64,000 nucleotides of DNA from Hyphomonadaceae bacterium (GCA_022844345.1 JALHLU010000007.1:62001-126000); one strand, 5' to 3'; shown: positions 11,430-20,152, counted from the stretch's first letter. The notes: generated by a model not told the origin, from the sequence alone. Numbers and translations: made by a program.

Positions 11430-14078
11430 TCACGCAAGGGACAACTCGACCCGTGTGAGGTCGGAGTGTTCCGGAACGGGGTGCAGGCGGCCGCCCAGCC
11501 GGCGCGCCATGCCGAGCGCGGCGGTGTTATCCGACAGGATGTCGCCCCAGACCCGCCGCGCGCCGCGCGCGCTTGCGTAGGTTAGCGCGTTGTCGAGGAG
11601 AAGGCGGCCTAGACCGCCAGCCTGTGCCTCGGAACGGACGACAACGAAGCATTCCGCGTTTAGGAAGTCCGGATCGAAGACCAGGCGCGCAAGGCCCGAA
11701 ACGTCTCCTACGCATTCTTCGGCGATCAGGACCATCTCCCGATCATAGTCTATTTGGCAGAGGCGCGCCGCGGTGGATTCATTCACCCGACCGACGGCCC
11801 CATGAAAACGCATCCGCAAATCATCTGCACGCGTTCGGGATGCGAAGTCCAGCAATCGACCTGCATCGTCTGCGCGGACAGGCCTGATCGTGATCTTGCG
11901 GTCACCAAGCGCGAAAGTTCGTACAAGCTCCTGCGGCCATGGGCGGATCGCGAGCCGGTTGGGCGTTTCAGCAGCAGGTCGGATGACGATGCGGGCGTCG
12001 AGAGCAATAGCCCCGTCGGCATCCGCGAGCAGGGGGTTTATGTCGAGTTCGGCGATTTCCGGCAGGTCGATGACTAGTTCCGAAAGAGCGATCAGAACGG
12101 CAGAAACCTTCTCGAGATCTGCAGGTTTGCGATCGCGATAGCCGGCCAGCAGCCGTGCGACGCGCGTTCGCCCGATCATGTCGCGGGCCAGCGCCGTGTT
12201 TAGCGGAGGCAGACCTATCGCCCGGTCTGCGATGATCTCGGTTGCAACGCCGCCATGGCCGAAAAGGATGCACGGTCCGAATATTGGATCGACAACCGTC
12301 CCCAGGATCAATTCCTGCGCATGCGGACGGCGCACCATCTGTTGCACCGTGAACCCGTCGATCGTCGCATCCGGTCGTTCACGTGCAACGCGCTCCAGCA
12401 TCTCGTCGGCGGCGCAACGCACGGCTGCCGGCGTGTCCAGATCCAGTTTTACGCCTCCAACATCGCTCTTGTGCGAGATCTGGCGGGACAGGATTTTCAG
12501 CGCCAGCGCCCCGCCAATCTGAGCCGCCGCTGCTTCTGCGTCCTCAGGTGACCCCACGATTCGGGTCTGCACCACGGGCACTCCATAGGCCGACAGTACT
12601 GCCTTTGCCTCCGGTTCGGTTAGGATGGAACGGCATTCAGCGAGAGCTCCATCGATGATTTCTCGCGCCTTGCCCGTGCGGCCTGCTTCGCGACCCGTCG
12701 AGGTTCGGGCCGGGGTCTCGTAAAGCGCCTGCTGGTTGCGCCCATACTCCCACAAACGGAGGAAGGCGCGGACAGCCTCGTCAGGAGTTTCGTAGTTCGC
12801 AACGCCGCCCGTCGATAGCCTGCGTCTCGGCTCCGCAGTGGTCGCTTCTCCCATCCAGCAACCAAGCATTGGACGTTCAGGATGCCGTGAACGGGCCTCA
12901 AGCGTGGACGTGACCGCATCCATGCTGTCGGCGACGCCGGTCGGACAATTCATCACAAGGATTGCATCATTTGCCGGGTCTGCGGCCAACGCCTCCAGCG
13001 CTACTGCATACCGCGCGCCGTCTGCATCTCCGATAATGTCGACCGGATTGCTGCGCGACCATGTCGCTGGAAGTGTCACGTCCAGCAAGTCACGCGTTGT
13101 GTCGGATATTTGAGCAAGACACCCACCGTGCCTTTCGAGCGCGTCTGCGGCTAGCACACCCAGGCCGCCGCCATTGGTGAGGATGGCCAGTCGATCGCCA
13201 TGCACGCGCAACCCCGAGTCGAGCGTCCCGGCTGCATCGAACAGATCCCTCAATGTATCGACGCGCAGCATGCCAGCTCGCCGGAAGGCCGCATCGAAAA
13301 CGGCGTCAGCGCCAGCGAGCGCCCCGGTATGCGAAGCTGCCGCCTTCGCTCCGGTTTCGCTGCGTCCAGCCTTCACGATAATCACAGGCTTGGCCCGGGC
13401 CGCAATACGGGATGCGGACATGAACTTGCGCGCCGAAGTTACACTTTCGGCGTAGATCAGGATGGCGCGGGTGGCCGCATCCATTGCAAGGAAGTCGAGG
13501 AGGTCGCCGAGATCGACATCCGCCATGTCTCCCAGAGAGACGAGATGGGAAAAGCCTATGTCGTGCCCGCACGCCCAGTCGATCATCGATGTTGCGATTG
13601 CGCCAGACTGTGACAGCAGCGCGAGGCCTCCCGCGCGCGGCGTCATGTGGGAGAAGCTCCCGTTGACCCCGTTCGCCGGCGAGAGGAAGCCCAGGCAGTT
13701 GGGACCGACTATCCGCATGAGGTGAGGGCGCGCGGCATCTAGCAAGGCCTGCTTTTCGACCAGGCTGAACCCGGCTGTAATCACCACCGCGGCCCGGCAC
13801 CCCTTCGCACCGAGCTCCGCCAACAAGCCGGGAACCGTATGCGGTGGCGTCGCGATAAAAGCGAGATCGGGGGTATGAGGAAGCTCCGCCACCGACGCAT
13901 GGCAAGCATGCCCTGACACCTCGGCAGCGCGCGGGTTCACGAACATGACGGGTCCGCCAAATCCGCCGCTCAACAGGTTACGGGCAACGACACGGCCGAC
14001 AGACCCCGGCTGAGCGCTCGCTCCGAGGAGCGCCAACGCACGGGGGGCGAAGAGGGCATCGAGGTTGCGGGTCGTCAT
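11430..14078 (-). CDS. ADP-forming acyl-CoA synthetase fused to GNAT acetyltransferase
   Basis: 882-residue multidomain enzyme. A CoA-binding Rossmann domain (about 1-130, starting LFAPRALALLGASAQPGSVG) is followed by the succinyl-CoA-ligase-like domain with the phospho-His motif ASHTGALAG, an ATP-grasp domain (about 480-700) and a GNAT domain (about 720-882). The first three form an NDP-forming acetate/acyl-CoA ligase that interconverts acyl-CoA + ADP + Pi with acid + ATP. The GNAT part resembles Pat/PatZ-type protein lysine acetyltransferases; in such fusions the ligase part is often a sensor only, but here the His is kept. ATP from acyl-CoA would suit hypoxia, matching the upstream FNR-like box. 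Confidence 0.88.
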   Translation of the reverse strand: MTTRNLDALFAPRALALLGASAQPGSVGRVVARNLLSGGFGGPVMFVNPRAAEVSGHACHASVAELPHTPDLAFIATPPHTVPGLLAELGAKGCRAAVVITAGFSLVEKQALLDAARPHLMRIVGPNCLGFLSPANGVNGSFSHMTPRAGGLALLSQSGAIATSMIDWACGHDIGFSHLVSLGDMADVDLGDLLDFLAMDAATRAILIYAESVTSARKFMSASRIAARAKPVIIVKAGRSETGAKAAASHTGALAGADAVFDAAFRRAGMLRVDTLRDLFDAAGTLDSGLRVHGDRLAILTNGGGLGVLAADALERHGGCLAQISDTTRDLLDVTLPATWSRSNPVDIIGDADGARYAVALEALAADPANDAILVMNCPTGVADSMDAVTSTLEARSRHPERPMLGCWMGEATTAEPRRRLSTGGVANYETPDEAVRAFLRLWEYGRNQQALYETPARTSTGREAGRTGKAREIIDGALAECRSILTEPEAKAVLSAYGVPVVQTRIVGSPEDAEAAAAQIGGALALKILSRQISHKSDVGGVKLDLDTPAAVRCAADEMLERVARERPDATIDGFTVQQMVRRPHAQELILGTVVDPIFGPCILFGHGGVATEIIADRAIGLPPLNTALARDMIGRTRVARLLAGYRDRKPADLEKVSAVLIALSELVIDLPEIAELDINPLLADADGAIALDARIVIRPAAETPNRLAIRPWPQELVRTFALGDRKITIRPVRADDAGRLLDFASRTRADDLRMRFHGAVGRVNESTAARLCQIDYDREMVLIAEECVGDVSGLARLVFDPDFLNAECFVVVRSEAQAGGLGRLLLDNALTYASARGARRVWGDILSDNTAALGMARRLGGRLHPVPEHSDLTRVELSLA

Positions 14079-14166
14079 ATGCCTCTACATGATCTGCGGC
14101 GATATGGCGCTCGTGGCCCACTGGTCGCCCAGCGTGCTCTGATAAAGGTAGCGCGCGCGCGCTTCC

Positions 14167-14180
14167 TTGACCGATGTCAA
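14167..14180 (-). promoter_or_regulatory. FNR/FixK-type box upstream of the acyl-CoA synthetase
   Basis: TTGACCGATGTCAA, perfect 5-bp inverted arms, 89 nt upstream of the ATG at 14078. Confidence 0.65.
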
Positions 14181-14484
14181 TCGAGCGATTGCTGCCCCTG
14201 CGTGGACATCAAGCCAATAGCAAATCGGCAGAGCTTCGTCGTCATTCCGATAGATCAGCTATTGAATCACAGCAGGACATTTAGCGTCACTCCACGGCGC
14301 TTCAGCCGGAATTGGTACAAATAGTCCTCATGGGTTGACGCATCGAGCGTCGCGGCTGCGATCACGCGGTGCTTCTGGAGCACAGCGGTGGCCAGCCTGA
14401 GACGACCGGCGCTGAAGCTCAAGGAAAGACTGAATCGAGATGACACCCAAGGCGCTTGTTTAGTACTTGACGCGAATGCGGGAT

Positions 14485-14670
14485 ACCTCATTCGGGTCGT
14501 CCCCCATCCGCGATCATACTTTTTTGAGCAGGCAATTCTCAAGGGTGAGGTCGGCGATCGCCTCCTTGAGCGCTGTCATAACCGGCAGCTTGAGCGTGAT
14601 TGCGACCATCTGACATTTGACGAATCCGGGGACGAGGCGATCCTTGCCAACCAGTACATCTTCACAGTGG
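14485..14670 (-). pseudogene. IS3-like transposase orfA fragment
   Basis: On the minus strand the translation contains MTALKEAIADLTLENCLLKK, the leucine-zipper-like C-terminus typical of an IS3-group OrfA. A frameshift then gives a MIADGG-type tail, followed by MRYPA, which looks like the first residues of the downstream orfB. The similarity stops abruptly near 14485, so this is a truncated scrap without ends. Confidence 0.5.
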
Positions 14671-14699
14671 CCGGCCAGCGTTTCGGATGACGGCCATTA

Positions 14700-15086
14700 T
14701 CAAGCTTCGCGCACGGTTTCGAAGCTAACCGCCTGCGCCCCCTTTGATGAGTTCCGGTAGAAGCTGGCACGCCCTCGCAGTGCGCCGATCGGGTGAGATG
14801 TAGCGCATCGGCGAAGTCCATGCCCTGCTAGGCAAGCTCGAAAGCGGCAGCGAGCATCGCTCCGTCCTCGATCGTGACGGCCGGAAGTCCGGTGAAATCC
14901 CACAGGGCGCGCGCGACCTGCGTGGACGCCTAGCCATAGGTACTGGACAGCAACCATCCTACTTCAGCAGCACCGTCACGACGCAAAGACCGCTTCGCGA
15001 TCGATCAGTGTGCGGGCGTGCGGCGATTGTTGGGGGTGGTGGCTCGTGAGCTAGCGGACGGTGATGTTGGCATCAATCACGAGCAT
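14700..15086 (-). pseudogene. vapC: Dead vapC toxin gene (PIN domain)
   Basis: Reading the minus strand from ATG 15086 gives MLVIDANITVR then a stop. Downstream frames contain VARALWDFTGLPAVTIEDGA, a stop, then QGMDFADALHLTRSAHCEG and, after a frameshift, FYRNSSKGAQAVSFETVREA with a stop at 14700. These match the start, middle, DFADALH acidic motif and end of a VapC ribonuclease of about 130 residues, and the 387-bp span fits. At least two stops and two frameshifts inactivate it. No intact VapB antitoxin is seen upstream (15087-15400). Confidence 0.75.
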
Positions 15087-15486
15087 AGTGGCGCTTCGCT
15101 TTGGTGAGCACGCCTGCCTCCATCATCTCCAGATCCATTCTTGGCGCACGCGCAGGCAGGGCTCGAGCTGCGCCCGTCTTTGTGCAGACCCGATCCGGCT
15201 GCTCGTGTAACGCAGTTTTTTCGGCAAACCGCCCTCTGTGGTCGTATGGGTCGATGCCCGTAGGCAGGCCGACTATCCAAAACACCAGAGCGCCGTGCCA
15301 ACAACCATCTACCTGGCTGGGGTAATGAACGGGAATGAGGCAATTGCCCGGCAAACACTGCAAGTAGGCATGCCGCCCAACGATGTCGCACCCATCTCGG
15401 TTTGGCGGACGTTTCAGTTGGTCTCACGCCGCGATCTGTAATCCGCAGCCGCTTGTGCGCTTCTTCCTGTCGCCCGCCGCGACCGC
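15087..15486. other. Intergenic stretch at the left edge of the mobile region
   Basis: No frame here has recognisable motifs. It separates the vapC relic from the ParB-like gene and may contain the left boundary of the element. Confidence 0.4.
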
Positions 15487-15522
15487 CGGTCAAGGGACGC
15501 TGGCGCTCTTCGCCCTTGACCG
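15487..15522. repeat. Inverted repeat upstream of the ParB-like gene
   Basis: CGGTCAAGGG and CCCTTGACCG are perfect 10-bp arms with a 16-nt spacer, about 90 nt before the ParB-like start. It could be an operator, a parS-like site or an mRNA leader hairpin. Confidence 0.5.
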
Positions 15523-15612
15523 TCGGCCTTGTGCGGCAGGCGCTGTCAGTCTGGGTCGCGCAAGCGGCCCCGGCTTCGCATTCTGCCGCCGGGAAGCTCA
15601 TCGGAGCATCCC

Positions 15613-17568
15613 ATGACTGCCGAAACCCAAAGCATCCAGTTCATCCCGCTCAACCAGCTGATCCCGTCGCCGCGCAATGTGCGCCGCAAGGATCGCAAGG
15701 CTGATATCGACTCGCTGGCCGCGTCGATCAGCGCGCGTGGACTTCTGCAGAACCTCTGTGTGGTACCGTCCGCCGATTGCAAGTACGAGGTCGATGCTGG
15801 CGGCCGACGCCTTGCCGCCTTGAAGAAGCTGGCGCGTGACAAGACAATTCCGAAAGACTTCGCTGTTCCCTGCCATGTCGTCGGTCTGGAGGAGGGGCGC
15901 GAGGTCTCGCTGATCGAGAATGTCCATCGTGTCGCGATGGACGCGATGGATGAAGTGGACGCCTTTGCGGCGTTGATTGCCGAAGGCGCAACGCCTGACG
16001 ATGTGGCTCGGCGCTTCGGCGTCACGCGCCGGCATGTCGACCAGCGGCTGGTGCTGGCCGGCCTGTCGCCGAAGATCAAGGCGGCGTGGAAGCGCGGCGA
16101 CGTAAGCCTCGAAGCTGCACGCGCCTTCTGTCTCGTTGAAGATCATGCCCAGCAGGAAGCTGTGTTCCGCAGCCTTGGCCGTCCGGTGACCCATGCCGCA
16201 TCGGTTCGGGCGCGTTTGATGGAGGGCCGCATGCGCGCCTCCGACCGTGTTGCACGTTTCGTGGGACTGCATGCCTATGAGTTGGCGGGTGGCGCCGTGG
16301 TGCGCGACCTGTTCGATGCGGACGCCGTCTATGTCGGCGATCCTGCATTGATGACGCAGTTGGCTGAGCAGAAGCTCGACGGCGCGCGGGAGACCTGGCT
16401 GGAGCAAGGGTGGGGTTGGGTCGAGATCAATCTGGGCCAGAGAAGCGGGGAGGGGTACTCCGCCACTCGCCTCCAGCCGGACTGGCGGGAGTGCACCGAC
16501 GCTGAGGAAGCGGAGTTATCGCGCCTTCGCAGCGAACTGGAGGCGCTCGATGCCGCACTCGACGATGACAGCGTGGAGGACGATCCGCGCTGGGAGACGC
16601 GTGACGATCTCGCAGCGGCCATCGAAACCCTGCGGCAGTCGGCCCGTGTATGGGATGCAGACGTGATCGCTCATGCAGGTGTGGTCCTGTCGATCAATCA
16701 CGACGGAGACGTCCAGGCGACTCTGGGCGTTGTTCGTTCGTCCAACGAGAAGACAGTGAAGGCGATCCGCAAGAAGAAGGCGGCCCTCGCCGAGGCGGCC
16801 GAGGGGGAGTCTTCCGAGGAGGGCATGATCGATTCGGAAACCGATGCCGCTTCTGCGGATGAGGGATTCGAGAGCGAATGCCGCCTACCCAAGAGCGTCA
16901 TTCGCGACCTGTCGCAGGCGCGCACACGCGCTATCAGGCTTTTGCTGGCGCGGGATCGCGACACGGCGCTCGCTGTTGCGGTTGCGGCCATGCTCGTGCG
17001 GGCGGTGTTCCGGAGTGATCTGTCTGGAATTGGTGTCGCCGCGCATCCGGCCCATGTCGAGGATATCGACGCTTTCGCGGAGACGCGCAGCGCCATCCTG
17101 GCGCATGCGCCCGAGCACGAGGCGGACGTGCTTGGTTGGTGCCTGGCGCAGCCGTCCGGCACGTTGCTGGCGCTGTTGGCGGTGCTCGTGGCGGATTCCG
17201 TCGATCTGGTGCATGAGAAGGGCGCGCCCTCTGACCGTCGCCGCAACGCGTTGGCCGATACGCTGGCGGAAGCGCTCGATCTCGACATGCGGGAATTCTG
17301 GCAGGCCGATGCCGGGTACTGGACGCGCTTGCCGAAGGCGGAACTCCTCGCGGCGCTGGCCGAGTCGCCGACGCTGGTCGACAAGAGCCAGAAATCCCGC
17401 GACGCAACGATGGCTGCCCACGCCAAGCTGAAGAAGGACGAGTTAGCCGTGCGGGTTGATGAGGCGTTCGCCGGGGCCGGTTACCTGCCGGACCTCCTCG
17501 TGACGTCCGTGCCCCAGGGCGTCATTGAGCTGACCACGGCCGGCGCGGCGGCGATCGCCGCCGAATAG
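15613..17568 (+). CDS. ParB/RepB-like nuclease-domain protein of mobile elements
   Basis: 651-residue protein with an N-terminal ParB/Srx-like domain (IPLNQLIPSPRNVRRKDR, then a degenerate catalytic/CTP box LEEGREVSLIENVHR). A central HTH follows (ATPDDVARRFGVTRRHVDQRL), then a long C-terminal region with acidic stretches (about 290-460) and no recognised domain. The extended size and the neighbours SSB and ArdC are typical of ParB-like proteins on alphaproteobacterial plasmids and integrative elements, where they serve in maintenance or regulation rather than chromosome segregation. ATG 15613 has GGAG 6-8 nt upstream. No ParA is present. A terminator follows. Confidence 0.85.
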   Translation: MTAETQSIQFIPLNQLIPSPRNVRRKDRKADIDSLAASISARGLLQNLCVVPSADCKYEVDAGGRRLAALKKLARDKTIPKDFAVPCHVVGLEEGREVSLIENVHRVAMDAMDEVDAFAALIAEGATPDDVARRFGVTRRHVDQRLVLAGLSPKIKAAWKRGDVSLEAARAFCLVEDHAQQEAVFRSLGRPVTHAASVRARLMEGRMRASDRVARFVGLHAYELAGGAVVRDLFDADAVYVGDPALMTQLAEQKLDGARETWLEQGWGWVEINLGQRSGEGYSATRLQPDWRECTDAEEAELSRLRSELEALDAALDDDSVEDDPRWETRDDLAAAIETLRQSARVWDADVIAHAGVVLSINHDGDVQATLGVVRSSNEKTVKAIRKKKAALAEAAEGESSEEGMIDSETDAASADEGFESECRLPKSVIRDLSQARTRAIRLLLARDRDTALAVAVAAMLVRAVFRSDLSGIGVAAHPAHVEDIDAFAETRSAILAHAPEHEADVLGWCLAQPSGTLLALLAVLVADSVDLVHEKGAPSDRRRNALADTLAEALDLDMREFWQADAGYWTRLPKAELLAALAESPTLVDKSQKSRDATMAAHAKLKKDELAVRVDEAFAGAGYLPDLLVTSVPQGVIELTTAGAAAIAAE

Positions 17569-17587
17569 GCGGTATCATGCTGACATC

Positions 17588-17627
17588 AAAAGGGGCTGCC
17601 AGCAGAACTGGCGGCCCCTTTCTTTTG
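17588..17627 (+). terminator. Rho-independent terminator after the ParB-like gene
   Basis: Arms AAAAGGGGCTGCCAG and CTGGCGGCCCCTTT (one mismatch) with loop CAGAA, followed by a T-rich TCTTTTG. It lies 19 nt past the stop codon. Confidence 0.8.
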
Positions 17628-17700
17628 CAGACCCTGGGTTGGGGGGACGGGCCTGCAAACGCAGAATGTGCGTTGCTCCGCCAGACTGTGCAAGGTGAGA

Positions 17701-19026
17701 TCAATAGAAGTTGTAGGAGTCCTTTGGCAGTTCACCCTCCGGGTCCTGAAGCTCATCCGCTTCAGGAAAGAGCGCAGCCTTGGCGAGAGCAGATTCGATC
17801 CCCGCTTCGTCAAGGGCGGCTTGCGAGAGCCTTAGTCGCTCGCGCACCCATTGGTTCGTTCGGTCGAGGTGAGGTGATTTCTGCTCGGCGCCGGCATGGG
17901 CCAGCCATTCCGTGAGGCGCGCGATCTCCTGCTGGTGATCAGACAGCTCCTTCAGGAAGGCCAGGCGACGGGTCTCCCGCTCTGCGCGACGCCGGGCCGT
18001 CTCGCGCCGGCGTTGCATGTGGGCGTACTGGCGTTGCCACTCTTCGTGACTTTCGCGTCTTTCCTTGACCGCAGCGAGATGAGCACGCAGCCCCAGCGCG
18101 ATGTCGTCGAGCATTCGCTCGACCTTCTGCGTTTTCCCGTCGGACCAGCGCCTGCGAAGACCATCGCCGCCGCTCCTGTCGATCTCGACGACGAGGTGGC
18201 CCAGAAAGATGATGTCCCACTCGGGATAAGGCCGCGTGTAGGAACCCAGATCCACGAGATCGCTGAGCGATTTTTGGCTCCAGCGCCGCTGGAAGCGCTT
18301 TCGTTCCTTCTCCTCCTCGTTCAGTTCTTCCTGCGTCGGGATGTGCTTCTGGCGCCGCGTCTTCTCAACGAGGGTCAGTAAGACGGTGTCAGTCCCGATC
18401 CCCGCTCGCATGGAGGCGCCAGCCGGTTCGAACGCGATGCCATCCTTCTCCAGGCGCCTGGCGAGGCCATCGAGAATGAACATAGCCCGTTCCGCCAATC
18501 CCGCCGAGATGATGACCCCGTGCATGCCTTCATCGCACGCGCGAACGGCGCCATCCTTGGCTGGCCTGCTCTTGCGCAGGGTCAACGCCGTCAGCTTGAT
18601 CGATCGATGCAGATCGACCACCGGGAAGGGCGCTAGCGGCTCCGGTTCAGGGCGATCCTCCTTCGTCTGCATATCTTCGATCCGTGCTTCGGCCAGGACT
18701 TTCGCGGCAGCCTCCGGGAGCCGTGAGGTCGTCGCGACGATCTCAATGGTCGGGTTCTCGGTCTCAGCCCGGGCAAGCGATTGGCGCTCGGCCTTATGCC
18801 CAGCCTGGAGGCGAGCCCAGTAGCCGCGCGGAGGCGACGGAATTCCATGGCGCGCGCACGTCTTGGCCAATCCCACATCGGAAATGCCAAACTCGACGGC
18901 CACGTCGCGCATCGGTCGTGACCAGACAAGTTCGTAGAGGTCCTTTCGCGTGATGGTGCGGAATGAGGGCAAGCTTGGTCTACCTTCTTGGCAGTGGTCC
19001 GTGATTGAGAGCCTGGCGCCGACCAT
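17701..19026 (-). CDS. Unrecognised protein with N-terminal HTH-like segment
   Basis: About 440 residues, opposite in strand to the flanking mobile genes. Near the N-terminus is ITRKDLYELVWSRPMRDVAV followed by a segment with FGISDVGLAKTCARHGIP and PPRGYWARLQAGHKAE. This looks like a helix-turn-helix that I have seen in hypothetical proteins of mobile elements but cannot name. The C-terminal third is a charged Arg/Glu/Gln-rich helix (about 330-400), probably coiled coil. The start is uncertain: ATG 19026 lacks a ribosome binding site, while TTG 18972 has AAGAAGG about 10 nt upstream and begins just before the conserved part. Function unknown; DNA binding is inferred. Confidence 0.65.
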   Translation of the reverse strand: MVGARLSITDHCQEGRPSLPSFRTITRKDLYELVWSRPMRDVAVEFGISDVGLAKTCARHGIPSPPRGYWARLQAGHKAERQSLARAETENPTIEIVATTSRLPEAAAKVLAEARIEDMQTKEDRPEPEPLAPFPVVDLHRSIKLTALTLRKSRPAKDGAVRACDEGMHGVIISAGLAERAMFILDGLARRLEKDGIAFEPAGASMRAGIGTDTVLLTLVEKTRRQKHIPTQEELNEEEKERKRFQRRWSQKSLSDLVDLGSYTRPYPEWDIIFLGHLVVEIDRSGGDGLRRRWSDGKTQKVERMLDDIALGLRAHLAAVKERRESHEEWQRQYAHMQRRRETARRRAERETRRLAFLKELSDHQQEIARLTEWLAHAGAEQKSPHLDRTNQWVRERLRLSQAALDEAGIESALAKAALFPEADELQDPEGELPKDSYNFY

Positions 19027-19116
19027 GGTCAAGCGCATCCAGGATCGCTGGCCGATCCGCCGCCGCCCGCCAAGGCCACGTTTGCTTGTTACGCCCATCA
19101 AGCGTCCGGCGCATGC

Positions 19117-19178
19117 CCGCGCAAGGGGCCGAGGCTTCGGACCTTCGGTCCTGCAGGCCGCACCAACCCCTTGCGCGG
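19117..19178. repeat. Long-range 12-bp inverted repeat upstream of the SSB-like gene
   Basis: CCGCGCAAGGGG (19117-19128) and CCCCTTGCGCGG (19167-19178) are perfect inverted arms. The 38-nt spacer itself holds smaller hairpins (GACCTTCGGTC). It could fold as a cruciform or leader RNA structure, or be a single-strand origin-like element. Confidence 0.55.
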
Positions 19179-19241
19179 TCACCGCTGCGCTTGCTTTCCG
19201 GCCGCTCCTGAAGGGCGTCGCAAACGCGACCCCGGCGGGGC

Positions 19242-19257
19242 TGATCCCGCGGGATCA
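19242..19257. promoter_or_regulatory. 16-bp perfect palindrome before the SSB-like gene
   Basis: TGATCCCGCGGGATCA, with no spacer, ends 14 nt before the ATG at 19272, next to the ribosome binding site GGAAGAG. It is a good operator candidate for a dimeric regulator; the regulator is unknown. Confidence 0.5.
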
Positions 19258-19271
19258 CAAGGAAGAGCATC

Positions 19272-19688
19272 ATGGATCGCGCATCATTCGAACTCATCGG
19301 CAATGTCGGCAAACTCGAGATCAAGCCGATCAAGGGCGACAGACACCTCGCCATCATCTCGCTCGCCACATCCGAACGCTGGAAAGCCGAAGGCGGCGAC
19401 TGGAACGAGAAAACCTACTGGCACCGCGTCGTGGTGTTCGCGCCCGCGAAGGTCGCATTGATCGAGAAGGCCGTGCAGATGGGCACGCGTCTACGGCTCG
19501 TCGGTCAGGTGCGTCCGAGCTCCTGGGAGGATGAGCGCGGCCAGAAACGCTACTCGATCGAGTTCGTCGTCACCGGTTTCGGCGAGGTCGAGATTCTCGC
19601 GCGCGGGAAGCCGAAGGCGGAAGCTGCTTCCGAGGAAGCGCCTGCGGGCGAAGAGGCCCCCAAGGCCAAGCGCAGGAAGGCTGCGTGA
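19272..19688 (+). CDS. Single-stranded DNA-binding protein-like (OB fold)
   Basis: 138 residues. The OB-fold core has ASFELIGNVGKLEIKP at the start, KTYWHRVVVF (SSB-type strand) and LRLVGQVRPSSWED, then VTGFGEVEIL. The C-terminal tail is Lys/Glu/Ala rich (KAKRRKAA) and lacks the acidic DDDIPF tip of housekeeping SSB. This is the accessory SSB type found beside ParB-like and ArdC genes on mobile elements; it may protect transferred single strands. ATG 19272 follows GGAAGAG. Confidence 0.8.
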   Translation: MDRASFELIGNVGKLEIKPIKGDRHLAIISLATSERWKAEGGDWNEKTYWHRVVVFAPAKVALIEKAVQMGTRLRLVGQVRPSSWEDERGQKRYSIEFVVTGFGEVEILARGKPKAEAASEEAPAGEEAPKAKRRKAA

Positions 19689-19695
19689 TGCGCCA

Positions 19696-19719
19696 GACCG
19701 GCCGCGCAAGCGGCCGGTC
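19696..19719 (+). terminator. GC hairpin with GCAA tetraloop after the SSB-like gene
   Basis: GACCGGCCGC-GCAA-GCGGCCGGTC, a perfect 10-bp stem starting 7 nt past the stop. No U-tract follows, so it may be an mRNA-stabilising hairpin or weak attenuator rather than a terminator. Confidence 0.5.
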
Positions 19720-19757
19720 CCCATCCCGTCATTCACCTCATTTCGCAGGAAACACTC

Positions 19758-20132
19758 ATGTCATCCGCTGTATCGACTGCGCTCAAGGCGCAGGACCTCG
19801 ACCAGTTCACGGGAAGCGAGACCTTCTATCGCCATCCGTTGTCCGCTGGATGCGTCTATACTGAAGGCGTCCAGTATCTTGCCGAAACCGGATCGGCCTA
19901 CTGGCTGCTCGACGCCATCCTCTGTCCTCAACCGCACGATCCCGTGCTGCGTGCTGCTGAGTTCCAGGTGTGGACGCTCACCGTCGGTCAGGATCGTTCG
20001 GCCACATTAATCTGCACCGACGGTGACGACGAGCAACTCTACGTCCATCCGATACCGTGGACTGACTTCCCGCTCGACACCGTGACGCTCTGGTTCGCCA
20101 ACCGGACCCTCTACCTACCAAGCGAACACTGA
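19758..20132 (+). CDS. DUF6876-like small protein
   Basis: 124 residues, soluble. It contains LDQFTGSETFYRHPLSAGC, then EGVQYLAETGSAYWLLDAI, and later VWTLTVGQDRSATLICTDGD and LWFANRTLYLP. This pattern matches a small uncharacterised family (DUF6876, recalled from memory) common on mobile elements of alphaproteobacteria and other bacteria. ATG 19758 follows CAGGAAAC. It lies between SSB-like and ArdC genes in the same direction. Function unknown. Confidence 0.7.
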   Translation: MSSAVSTALKAQDLDQFTGSETFYRHPLSAGCVYTEGVQYLAETGSAYWLLDAILCPQPHDPVLRAAEFQVWTLTVGQDRSATLICTDGDDEQLYVHPIPWTDFPLDTVTLWFANRTLYLPSEH

Positions 20133-20152
20133 ACTCTGACCGCAGGTCAGCG

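Noticed and set aside
11228-11437. N-terminal extension of the phasin-like protein
   Set aside because: The extension is Arg-rich, covers the FNR-like box and lacks a ribosome binding site, while ATG 11227 has AGGAG.
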